NCBI RefSeq assembly: GCF_019925205.1
Contig: NC_083560.1
Span: 46,174,270-46,238,269 of the forward strand
Length of the DNA: 64,000 nt
Source of the DNA: Metopolophium dirhodum
Lineage: Eukaryota > Arthropoda > Insecta > Hemiptera > Aphididae
Direction of reading: 5' to 3'
Shown piece after piece: positions 1 through 10,814 of the stretch (position 1 is its first letter; each line of letters opens with the position of its first letter). Under the pieces are notes generated by a model. That model ran no database searches. It was not told the origin of the DNA and saw only the letters and a list, made by a program, of their open reading frames with translations. The position numbers and the translations under genes were made by a program.

Positions 1-476
1 CAAATAGATATGAAAAAGTTTGAGATTGATACGACGATGTGGCGGGGCTCCGACGCTCCGTGCATTTGACTCCTCGAAATTTGATTCAATATAGCGATTC
101 CGGGAAATATATTAAGTTCCCACATTTTTAAAATATAAGTACCTACCTATGTTTTCGGTGACGATTTTAATAGCCATTGATATACATATAGTCACGTAGA
201 TGATTCCGCATAATTTTAAATGTGACGCTTTCATACACTTGTTTGCTCCTGTTATTATAAACTGTAATTTTTACAAATTAAATTATTTTTTAATTTTAGT
301 CGGTCGGTTAATGAATAAACAAGTGCATAAAACATATTATGGTGTATACTGTATATTAGGTTCACTATGCACCTATTGCACCTCTTATAAAAAAAAAATA
401 ATAACTGTATGTATGTATACAATTATATTAAATCAGGGCTTGCATTTGAAAAAAAATTCCATTTTACGTTATTTAC

Positions 477-645
477 AATTAAAACGTTACACAATTTTCG
501 CGTTTATTGTTATTTAGAATTAAAACGTTATTCAACTTTAGCGTTTATCGTTATTCAGAATTAAAACGTTATCGAAGTTTTGCGTTTATCGTTGTACCTA
601 CAGAATTAAAGCGTTATCCAAGTTTTGCGTTTATCGTAATTTAAA
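477..645. repeat. Minisatellite, about 41-bp unit, four copies
   Basis: The unit start AATTAAAACGTTA recurs at about 478, 519, 559 and 604, each followed by TTTTGCGTTTATCGTTAT or a close variant. An open frame over 200-517 overlaps the array and is considered spurious. Confidence 0.6.
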
Positions 646-789
646 ATAGTGTTAATATCCTAAAAATAATAACTAATACGGCTGGGTAATGGCCCGGATA
701 CGGAAAATAATATAATCAATTCTAAGATTGTTTGCATGAAATAAATGTTTCCACGAAACCAATGGCCTTTTAAATAAATAGATATTAAA

Positions 790-925
790 ATAAAACGCTT
801 TATTTTTCTTTCAATGATATTCTATAAATTACTTTTTGCGTTATTTTTCGTTTAATGATGATATTCTATAAATTACGTTTTGCGTTATGTTTTGTTTAAT
901 GATATATTATATATATTGTTAATCG
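790..925. repeat. Degenerate tandem repeat, about 57-bp unit
   Basis: ATGATATTCTATAAATTACG/T followed by TTTTGCGTTATNTTTNGTTTA is seen about two and a half times. It is AT-rich and noncoding. Confidence 0.45.
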
Positions 926-1401
926 TTATGTTTTGTTTTGCGGTATTTAATTATTTTTGACTATCGCTTTCCGCCTTCCGTACAATATTATATTGAAACA
1001 ATATTAAAATATTAAAGTTATCAAAATTAAAATAAAAATATGAAAGTATAGTATGCATTATAATGATTTTCCTTAATACTTGTGTTAATAAAAAACAATG
1101 TAGTTAATAATCTTTGGATTTACAAGATATTTATACTTATCACATGGCATATTGACATCATGCCCAATAATAGCTTCAATACGTGTCTCTTTAAGATTCA
1201 TTTAATCTTTTTTTTCATCACTAGACATTGTGTAAATCTTTACTTCTGTTTCGGACTGCGTTTCTGGTAAGATGGTTAGCCCTGAATTAATGGTTGGACG
1301 AGAGTAGTAATAGTAGAAACCAACAATGAGTAAAATGTACCTACACTATAAAATCATGTTTTCCGAAAGTTTTGTTTTGAAGACCGTAGAATCGTTTTAA
1401 G

Positions 1402-1759
1402 GAGCGTTTCTCAACTTGTCGTACGACAGCTCATAAGTGGTATGCTAAAACAATCTCGCTTTATAAAAAAAAATTGGAATGGATCATTATCCACATATAT
1501 TATTTGGTATATTTGATATTTATTATAATATAAATAATGGTTTTAGGTACATATTTCAATTTGTGCATTATAAATGCTTATATTATTATCCTAATTTTGT
1601 AGCTTCTTATTAAATAAAATTCAGTACATGTAAAATAAAGTATACCGATATTTTTGATAAGCAAAAAAAAGTTATTTTGTCAAGTGGTTGGTACATAAAA
1701 ATTTTCAAACTTTGTATATAGGTGGTACCTACGCGGATATAAAATGTCGAGAACCGCTG
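1402..1759. mobile_element. hAT-like MITE (GTTCTC ends)
   Basis: Right end reverse complemented is CAGCGGTTCTCGACAT; left is GAGCGTTTCTCAACTT. Flanking octamers gttttaag (1394-1401) and gtttaaag (1760-1767) agree at 7 of 8. It is 358 bp, decayed and noncoding. Confidence 0.6.
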
Positions 1760-1822
1760 GTTTAAAGCATACATTTAGGGACAGGTCTAAAAACCTTTGG
1801 ACGGTATAAAGCATTTTTGTGT

Positions 1823-1970
1823 GATTCTGAACATTTTGGAATTGTCTAGAACCCTCGAAACGGTTCTGAAAATCTCGGAATGGTTCTGAATATCTTTGGA
1901 TAGCTCTGAATATCTCGGGATGGCTCTGGAGTGCTAGGGTAGGTTCATGAAATTCGTGGTCGGTTCAGAC
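1823..1970. repeat. Minisatellite, about 20-bp unit (GGTTCTGAATATCTCGGAAT-like)
   Basis: At least six degenerate units in head-to-tail order, each starting GGTTCTGA, GCTCTGAA or similar, with spacing of 20-21 bp. It lies 60 bp right of the MITE at 1402-1759. Confidence 0.55.
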
Positions 1971-2454
1971 GATGCATACTATTTGCGTCTCAGATTTTAT
2001 TTTATGAATAATTTGCGTCCGGATAAAAAATGTGTAAAACAGGTCAAAGCCTACTAGCATCCCAGTATATACTTTTTTTGTGACCTAGTTAAGTACCAAA
2101 AATCGATGGCAATAATTCGATTATTTTAATGCACTTTTTCATACATGAATAATATAGTAGGTATGATAGCTAACACAGCAATGTGTTACTATTTATAGGT
2201 TTTTGTGATTATGCGAACAGTAATATTATCAGGTAAGCTGTGGTAGAGGCCTGAGGTAGATCGTGGAACTCACGTGGTGCGTACGTAAGTTTATTATTCA
2301 ACTCTAAAGTATCAAATTTATACAATCAAAAAATCCTAACCTAACCTAACTAAAGGTACTAAAATCTGATTAATGAGAAAAAAAAAACCAAACATTCGTA
2401 CGTATGGATAAAGAAAAATAGTAAAAAAATGAAAAATAAGAAAGGAAAAGTGAA

Positions 2455-2850
2455 TGTCGCTCTGCTGTACAGTAGGTTACAATTGTGTCACTGTATAATG
2501 GATGGTCTCTACTAAATTTGAATTCAATGATATAATATCGTATTGTAAACGAAAAACGATTTTGAGCGAAGACGGTTGGTCAATATGGATATTTTATATT
2601 ATATTTATATTATATTACTTATTACTTATTATTAATATAGTAGCTGATAAGATGAATTAATATTATAAAATTACAGCAAAATAACTAAACTCGTTATTAT
2701 TGGTTATTTAATATCATGTAATTTTGTCTAAATTTGAACATAAAATAACTATAAAAAAAACAGTGTTTTTGTATTTTTAAGATTTTTTGGTTACAGAATA
2801 ACCTACCTACGTGGAACCTTGTTTTAAACTTTCAATCCTTAGCCGATTTC
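2455..2850 (-). repeat. Dispersed repeat family A, copy 1 (minus orientation)
   Basis: It shares, in reverse complement, a block order with 14700-15060: GAATGTCGCTCTGCTGTACA, AATTCAATGATATAATATC, AACGATTTTGAGCGAAGACG, then AT-rich spacer, TTTTGTCTAAATTTGAACAT and AAGATTTTTTGGTTA. No frame is conserved between copies; class unknown. Confidence 0.55.
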
Positions 2851-3080
2851 CTACCATAAGCAACTATAAAAATAATGCTATGATACCTATATACTTAATA
2901 TATCTATTGTACTATTGTTAGTAGTTGTTGCTATGAATTATAATATTATATTTAAAAAAGAAATATTTAGGTACCTATGTTTCTTCATAATCTCAATTCT
3001 CAAATTTGAATGAAAAATAGCTACATCGGAGAACCCAGAATTTAAAATTAAATTAAAAACAGTATAAACATACTTATAAA

Positions 3081-4823
3081 CAGGGCTTGAAACCGATTGA
3101 AAAAATTTCGATTTTGGTTTCGATTTTGGATACCGGTTTCTAATTTTTTCGATTTCGGTTTCAATTTTTCAATACCGGTATTACGAAATTTCGGTTTCGG
3201 TTTCGATTTTGGATACCGGTTTCTAATTTTTCGATTTCGGTTTCAATTTTTCAATACCGGTATTACGAAATTTCGGTTTCGGTTTCAACTTTCCAATACC
3301 GGTATTAGGAAATTTCGGTTTCGGTTTCAATTTTTCAATATCGATATTAGGAAATTTTGGTTTTGATTTAGGTTTTGTATGCTGGTTTCTACATTTTTAA
3401 AAACGGATTTAAAGCAGACTTTAAGTTATAATTATAAATAGTTTTATTATACTTAAATAGTTAAATACTTAATATGATTTTTTAATTTTTGATAAAAATA
3501 AGAGCAATATTTCAATAGGAGTGATTTTGTAAAATAGGTTTTATACATCCTTCAACAGTACATATTTTGGACTCATTTGTTTCATTATTAAAAGTGAAAA
3601 ATAAACGGCCAACAGGATTGGTATTCTTTTTACCCATGATTTCTTATGTAATTAATGAAACAACCTGATGTAGGTAATAGGTATCTTTATTTATAGTAAA
3701 TAAATCATTTAGTAAAAATAAAATTGAAAAAGTTTTTGTCGCGGATGGACTCGTAATTATAAAGTTGCAAGTTGTACATAAAAAAAGTAAACCGATAAGG
3801 AACTACACTATAATGAACGACTAACACGCTGACTGCACTACTGCAAACACAGTACGAAAATTTCAAAATATTCTATATCGAAATATATATTATATAGGTA
3901 CACTATACAGTGTATGGGCACTAGGGAAAAATTAAAAATACCGTTAGTAATAACTAAATAATTCTTAAACAATATTATATATTTTAAATTTATTTTTATA
4001 TTAGTGTTATTATTATTGTCTCTGCTCCCCACGGCCTACAGACTGCAGTAGCGGTGATGGTCGTACGATCACTCACACAAATTAAAACCTGTGCTATTTT
4101 CAGTTTTTCCTGGTATTGTACCTCTATAAATAATTGATTCTAGCAGTAATTATTATATGATTTTCTTATTATTTATATTTTATAGTTTGATTATAATAGT
4201 ATTGTACTATTCAGTATTTAATAGCTTAATACTATTAAATAACAATCTAATAAATTAATAGACCCATATACGGGCCATCATCTGTCAAATGTGCTGCCCA
4301 ATAAATAATTAATATCTATTATTAATATTATTTATTATTCATAACTATTATAATATAAGTATAAAACAACTATAATAATTTTTCAAATAATGAAATGGTT
4401 ATCAACATTTTAATCATAATCCCATGGGTGTATCAATGCAATTTACGTATTTACGTACATTTTAAAATAATTTACGTTAGTTAAAAAAAAAAGCATTATT
4501 TAAAATATTAAAATTAAAAAAATTGAGTTATAAGTTATAACAACGGTTTCCAATTTTTTCCGATTTCGGTTTTGAATTTATATTTAATACCGGTATCCAA
4601 TTTTTTGCGGTTTCGGTTTTAAATTATAATACCGGTATCCAATTTTTTCCGATTTCGGTTTTGACTTTAATACCGGTATCCAATTTTTTTCGGTTTCGGT
4701 TTTAGATTATAATACCGGTATCCAATTTTTTTCGGTTTCGTTTTCGATTTTGATTTCGGTTTCGGTTTTTTAACGGTTTATACCGATTTCTGAAACCGGT
4801 TTTGAAATCGGTTTCAAGCCCTG
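3081..4823. mobile_element. Nonautonomous hAT-like element with CCGGTATT-rich subterminal repeats
   Basis: The 1743-bp element has 18-bp inverted ends CAGGGCTTGAAACCGATT and AATCGGTTTCAAGCCCTG, flanked by the exact 8-bp duplication CTTATAAA (3073-3080 and 4824-4831). Both subterminal zones (about 3100-3370 and 4540-4790) carry degenerate ~40-bp units of pyrimidine/G tracts (TTTCGGTTTCGG) spaced by the palindrome ATACCGGTAT. No transposase is visible; the Phe/Arg-rich open frame over 3097-3366 is only the repeat being read. Confidence 0.82.
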
Positions 4824-5689
4824 CTTATAAATTCAATAAGTGCCTAGTTGCCCCAGGGAGGGGGGGGGGAGGGGAATTACATTTTGGCCACTTAAGAAAA
4901 ATGTTGGTGATAATTAGGGTTCCCTAATATTGTGTAATCCTAGCTAGGTGCCTGATAAACAGGGACAGGTTACTTAACCGTGGCGTTATTTTCGATGCCC
5001 AGTTTAACCTTATATTTTTAAGGTAGATATTATATTAGTTTTATTTCTGTATATGTAAACTGAAAGTGCCAGCTGTACTTTTTTGGAACGGCTCTTCCCA
5101 CTGAGCTGAGCGGCTGATTTTTGGGGATAAACTGTGAGCATCACTCTGGAGGTGGCGTCGAGTAACCTGTATATTATTATTATCTTAAACCTTGGTTTGT
5201 ACTAATTGCAACCACTAGGTACAAACAATAAATTAGTCCTAATCGTTAACTTGTCAAAATAAGAAATATTAAGGCTCCCGGTGCCATTGTCCACACCCTA
5301 CCGGAATAATGATAATGTCCAACCAATTTGGCTGATTGTAGAATCATATTGTATAAAAATAGGATTCTATTGGTTGCTTTTATTTTAAATCTCATCGCCT
5401 TATCACGGCCTTTTTAGAAAGACGAAAAACTATTTCTTTAATTAAAACTGTATACCTATATGTACGGTTTGCAATTAAATAATTATCTCTTCTTTTAAAA
5501 GAATAAAATCTTACCAAAGGTCTACTCTGTGAGATGATCACATAAAATTAGTAATTAGTGAAAGCCGTGGAGAAAAAAATGAGGCAATTAAAATATTAAT
5601 TTAATTAAAGCGCTAAACGCATTTGTGATGTTAAAAAATGCTGAACGAGTATAGGTAACCGCCCTGCTGAACAATATGTGTCGAGTGTA

Positions 5690-6210
5690 TCTCGTCATCC
5701 AGTAATTCACTGCAATATTATTGTGTTAAATTTGAATTCAATGATAAGTAATTGTATACGACAGACTATTGTCAGCGGAGACTGTCTGTCGGCCTATTAT
5801 CATATAAAATATATATTTATAAAAATTTATTTTACTCTAAAGTATAATTTTTCAATTTCATGAAATTAACCTAAATGCTTCGAAAACACAATTGTGTAGG
5901 TATTTATAGTATAATAATACACCTACCTAAATGTCTTAATCCAAATAATTTTCGTAATTTTCATTACAATAAATAACAACGAAAATAGTCATATTTTGTT
6001 TAAATATCGAATTTCGTCTAAATTTGAGCTTTAAATGTTATAAAAAAAAAAAATCATGTTTATATATTTTTTAGATTTGTTGGTTTCAGTGTGAACTACT
6101 TATGGGGAATCTTGTATTAAGATTTCAACCCTTACCTATCAAAACTGAACACTTCAATACATTCTAAACTATAAAAACTAATTATTATAAAATGTTTGTG
6201 ATTTTGTCAA
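5690..6210 (-). repeat. Dispersed repeat family A, copy 2 (degenerate)
   Basis: It carries AAATTTGAATTCAATGATAA, a GTCAGCGGAGACTGTCTGTC-type word, TTTCGTCTAAATTTGAGC and TTTAGATTTGTTGGTTTCAG in the same order as copy 1. Heavily decayed. Confidence 0.45.
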
Positions 6211-6820
6211 AATGTTAACTTTAAATGCTTGGAAAAATTCGTGATCATTTTTATTTAAAATTTTTAAATAGCTATTGCAAAAACTTGAGTTGGTTCTAGT
6301 CAGTAAAAAAAAAAAAAAAAACCGTTTTTAAACCGTCCGCTGTGGCAAGATCGTGAGACTTTGGATTGTTCGATTTTAATGCTGTTAAAACAATAACATT
6401 TCTTAACATCTCCTCTAGTGACATCACCGTCTGAGCACTTTTTCAAAGTTTGAAATGTTTACATTATTATTATAATATCATGGAATTTCAATTATTACAA
6501 AATGAAAATCGCACCAGCCGTCTTTAGAATTACAATTTCGTCACGGCCTAGGTATTATGTTTCCACTCGTGAAGTAACCGAATACCTACTTTTTCCTAAT
6601 TTAATAGTATACTGACATGTGCCTGCGAGTGTGAGGACGCGTTGAGATATGTTTCTGTGCGCATGCACGACACTAATGAACATTTATACTCGAAAACATT
6701 GACACGACCAGGATGTACCTGTCACATAATTTGCCTAACTCTTACCCCTTAAAAAAAAACACCAAATTACCTAAAGGAATGTTGTTTTACATTTTCAGGG
6801 AGAATAATAATATTATAGAA

Positions 6821-6842
6821 TATATATATATATATATATATA
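6821..6842. repeat. (TA)n microsatellite
   Basis: Eleven TA units immediately left of family A copy 3. Confidence 0.75.
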
Positions 6843-6851
6843 TTTAGATTC

Positions 6852-7345
6852 TGAGCAGAGCGAGGAAGTTATAGTGGTTTTACAATGGTGTTTATTTATT
6901 TTTTATTTTTATATCCTGTATACAAAATTTATACCAGAAGGAGTTCGATTTTCACATATTATAGTACCTTATCTTTTAGCAAGTTGGATCAAGATAGTAC
7001 TTTAGAGAGGTAATTTTTCGATTTTCTCAATAGTTATTTAATGCCACGGGGAAAAACTACTGACAAATTACGTAAAACCACTTAAAATGGGATTTTAAAA
7101 CGTTTTGTCTATCACCGTAGCAACGAATAATAAACTATAATATTATAATATTAATTTAACTTAAAGGCTATAATAAATAATAAAAATTTAAAAAATCCAA
7201 AATGATAAGCCGTCTCCGCTCAGAATCGTTTTTCTTATACAATGATATTATATCATTGAATTCAAGTTTAATACAATCCATTATACATTGACTAACTTGT
7301 AACCTACTGTACAGCAGAGCGACATTCACTTACCCGCTTTTTAAA
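6852..7345 (+). repeat. Dispersed repeat family A, copy 3
   Basis: It starts GATTCTGAGCAGAGCGAGGA and contains the inverted word CGTCTCCGCTCAGAATCG at about 7211-7229. It ends with ACAATGATATTATATCATTG, TACTGTACAGCAGAGCGACA and TCACTTACCCGC. A (TA)n tract immediately precedes it. Confidence 0.55.
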
Positions 7346-7462
7346 CTCTACAACTAAATACGACGAATAGCTGAAAAAGGGTAAAAATATTTTAATTACA
7401 ACAAAATAACTAAAACCATTATTCTTTGTTTAGAACAATATATCGAATATGTATCGAAGTTT

Positions 7463-7854
7463 CAGTGGTTCTCAAACTGTGGTACGTATGGAAGGTCGTG
7501 TGAGTGGTGGATCCAGTGCTTAATTTTGAGGAAGGGGGGGGGGGGGGTCAAAAATACAACATAACAAGAAAACAATTTACAACATCAATATTACAGTGCA
7601 ATAAGTTGATAAAACAATAACTATTGTACTATAACCTAATTAATGTAATAATAAGTAAATTAAAAGTCCGTATTAGGTACCTGACGTGTCCCTTTTTATA
7701 CGTAGTTATAGTTGTTATAAAATCGACAAATTTATCTTAGGTATGAATAGTTATATTTTTAGTCATGCTTGGTACATATTAGACTGTTTCATAATACACA
7801 CGCTATGTGGTACCTATGTACGGCTGTACGTGAAAAAATGTTTGAGAACCTCTG
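7463..7854. mobile_element. Probable hAT-like element (CAGTGGTTCTCAAAC ends)
   Basis: The left end is CAGTGGTTCTCAAACTGTGG; the right reverse complemented is CAGAGGTTCTCAAACATTTT. GTGGTAC words lie inside both ends. No matching TSD is visible. A G-run (7535-7547) preceded by CAGTGCTTAATTTT may be a second nested end. Confidence 0.55.
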
Positions 7855-8445
7855 AACTAGATCCAAGGTTCTGCAAACGGTCCTGGTCCTCTAGAGACCT
7901 ACTTACAGTTATTAAATATCAAAATATACAACGCAATATATATATAAGGTAGGTAGGTAGGTGTACCATCCCTGCCAAAAGTATACTTTTGTAGTATGCA
8001 CTCATTGCTCATAAATCATAATATACCTTGAATTGGCTCCTTACCGTTAGCCGTTTCAAAGTCTTCATTAACCGAGCAACGAGATAACACCTTAGGGCAT
8101 TCGTTACCGTAATTTTCTGTTTTTGTCTATAACGCACACGCGACATAGGATTTTAGACTGGTTCATTGCCAAACATACCAATTGATTTAATGAAGCGATA
8201 AGAAATCTAAAAACAGATTTGAATTTGTCGTCAAGTCCATTTGAAATCGACTTTCACGCATTTTTGATTTTAACTTCTCCAAAAAATAAAATGTGACAAT
8301 TTTTAAATACTCTTTTTTTCAATGACATTTTTAGGAATTTGGGGGGATAATATCAAACATGTGGGAAAGTCGATTTCAAGTAGACTTGACGTCAAATTCA
8401 AATCTGTTTTCAGAGTTCTTATCGCTTCACTAGTTCAATTGAAAT

Positions 8446-9356
8446 CAGTGGCGTATATAGGAATTAATTTCGGGGAGGGGGGGAGGGGGGGGTTATAAAA
8501 GAAAATGTATTTAATTATTATTATAAATTAATTTTATTTCAATACTGAATTATAAAAACTAGAATATTATATAAATTAAATTAAAGCAAAAAATCCAATT
8601 TTCGAGGCAGGCTTGCAAAATTATTAATCACTTCTTCAGTGTCTATTGAAATACTGCGATGAATTGACATGATGGCTAATCCTGTTCGTTGATTTTCACT
8701 TGTACTATTTCTCAAGTACGACTTCAATCTTTTTAGCGTTGAAAATGATCTTTCCGATGATGCTAGATACCGGTAAAGTTACTAATATTGAAATCAAGCA
8801 CCATAATATATTTGGAAAAAAAATCAACGGATACTTTATTGAAAGTATCAATAGCAGACTTTGGACACTCGTTCTGAGGAACTTTTTTCCATTTTTCTAT
8901 CCATACTTTTAATTCTGATTCAAATGTATTGTAACTGGGTAAAACATGTTCATAAAAGTCTATACATTTTTCAAAATCATTATAACTAGGTTTAATTAAA
9001 TTTGTTGAGGAGATTTGGAATCAACTTTTGCAATACAGAAATAATTTCATTGCGTTTAGAAAATCGTTCTATTAATTGATTTTTAAAATAATCGATAAAT
9101 GGTATAAATATTGTTCGTTTATAATACTGTTCCGGTGATTCAGCTGACGTATTACTACGAGATATTGACGCCCAGTTAGACAAGGAATATCATAACTATG
9201 ATTGGGCTCGGCACGGTGGTTTTTTTATTTAAAAAAATGTAGTAACGAAGGTTGTGATGTCATACTTGAATACTTGATAGTTGATGCTTATTAGAACTTG
9301 ATGCCTCGTGGATTGTTGGATCGTTTGACCCCCCCCCCCCCCTATATACGCCACTG
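8446..9356 (-). mobile_element. hAT-type transposon with near-perfect TIRs and TSD, inserted in a foldback element
   Basis: The 911-bp element has 16-bp inverted ends CAGTGGCGTATATAGG / CCTATATACGCCACTG. The flanking 8-mers are attgaaat (8438-8445) and attggaat (9357-9364), 7 of 8 identical. G-rich runs lie just inside the left end and C-rich runs just inside the right. The inside holds a broken transposase on the minus strand. The element splits the right arm of the older foldback repeat at 8052-9464. Confidence 0.85.
8581..9183 (-). pseudogene. Broken hAT transposase C-terminal half
   Basis: Conceptual minus-strand reading gives AESPEQYYKRTIFIPFIDYF near the top (about 9020-9140). Then come several frame changes and a C-terminal block SSERSFSTLKRLKSYLRN followed by SENQRTGLAIMSIHRS, ending at TAA 8581-8583. 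These are the characteristic hAT transposase segments upstream of, and within, the dimerisation domain. Stops and shifts between them (for example around 8765-8780 and 8990) show it is dead, and there is no ATG for the upper segment. The parts were matched by eye. Confidence 0.7.
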
Positions 9357-10324
9357 ATTGGAATGTTTGGCAAAAACACGTCTAAAATACTATGTTGCGC
9401 ATGCGTTAGACAAAAACAGATAGTCACAGTATCGAATCCCCTCGAAGGTAGGTACTCTGAAACGATGCATAATATCATATTGTTAATTATTGTAATATCG
9501 TGCCATTGTAAAATTCAAAAATTTTAAAAAATCGCACATCGTTGTAAATGTCTACGTGTCATTGTTAAAATAAATCGAAGTTCGCGGGTAGCATCGTTCA
9601 TTGTCCAATATTATATTATAATAATGATGATTCGTTTTGTACAATAAACGTCTTCAATGAACAAGTTCGTTGTTCGTAACATTTTTGATTTTTACAGTGT
9701 TGGTAAAATCCAGTTTACGTCACAGTTTTCGTTGTAAGATACCCACCTATAATTGTGAATCGCCAAATATTTTATAAAATTAAAATCTCCCCGTCACACT
9801 TTTTATCAGGTACCCATATTAAATCATATGATGTTTGCATATATTTTTTTTTGTACAGCCCAACGGAGGTGGGCCGCACCGGACACTGTACAATATTGGA
9901 CCGTCACGAACCCGACGGTGGCAGCTAGGTCGCGTAATATACTCGCGTATATTGGTCCATAATATATAATGTCTAAATATATTATTTATATCGGCAGTAC
10001 GACAAAAAGTATCTATAGGTACCTATAATATTATACGGACACGAGAGGAAAAAAAGATCACGTTGGGAACGTCTGCATCGGAAAGACTATACGCCCCTGC
10101 CATAATATTATATTATATATTATTATTATTGCGGCAGCAAGTTCACGTTTCGTTCGATACACACGTCGTATTTTATTTTATTTTCGTAAACCCTACGTGT
10201 ATACCTATTACCTACCACGTACACCTGTATATGATATAATATATTATTACGATGTGACGACGACAAGATGAAACACGTCGGCGGGACCAAAGTTGGGTAC
10301 CCGTTATACCTAGGTAGGTATACA

Positions 10325-10769
10325 CAAGGCTGGGCAAGTTAACGAATTTTTTTAACTCGTTAAGTTAAGTTATTTTAAAATAATTAAGTTAAGTTAAAAG
10401 TTACTAGTATTTTTTTTCGATAACTCGTTAAGTTAAAAGTTAACTTTGAAAAAAAAAGTAACTTAACTTAGTGTAAATTTAAATTTGCTAATTTGCAAAA
10501 ATAAAAAATTCCAGATACATAAAAAGGTTTATTAGATGATATTTCTTCACGTTCAAGAAAATTACTGGGGAAATTTAAAATGATACATCAAAGTAAAAAC
10601 GCATTCAAAAATTTGCACTATTAAGATATTTTTGAAATAAAATTAACATGAAGTTTAACACGTTTATCTTGAAAAAAAGTAACTTATTAAGTTAAAAGTT
10701 AATTTGAAAAAAAAAGTAACGAGTTAATTAACTTAATTTTAATTTTTAACTCGTTAATGTCCAGCCTTG
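10325..10769. mobile_element. hAT-like MITE (GTTAAGTTAA-rich)
   Basis: The ends CAAGGCTGGGCAAGTTAACG and the reverse complement of the right end, CAAGGCTGGACATTAACG, are clear TIRs. The flanking octamers ggtataca (10317-10324) and agtataca (10770-10777) agree at 7 of 8. The 445-bp interior is dominated by GTTAAGTTAA words and has no ORF. Confidence 0.75.
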
Positions 10770-10814
10770 AGTATACATTATAATATTATAATAATACATT
10801 ATATAATAATATAT

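Larger units (their letters stand above)
8052..9464. repeat. Foldback (long inverted repeat) element interrupted by a hAT insertion
   Basis: The left arm (about 8052-8270) and right arm (about 8353-8445 continued at 9365-9464) are imperfect reverse complements. Shared blocks include CGTTTCAAAGT, CTGTTTTTGTCTA, GCCAAACAT, GAAGCGATAAGAA, AACAGATTTGAATTTG and TTGAAATCGACTTTC. Once the 911-bp hAT and one TSD copy are removed, the arms align without a break across the insertion site. The uninterrupted element would be about 494 bp. No coding potential is seen. Confidence 0.75.

Noticed and set aside
3097..3366. Phe/Arg-rich open frame
   Set aside because: It is the tandem TTTCGG repeat of the hAT-like element being read; no start context or family.
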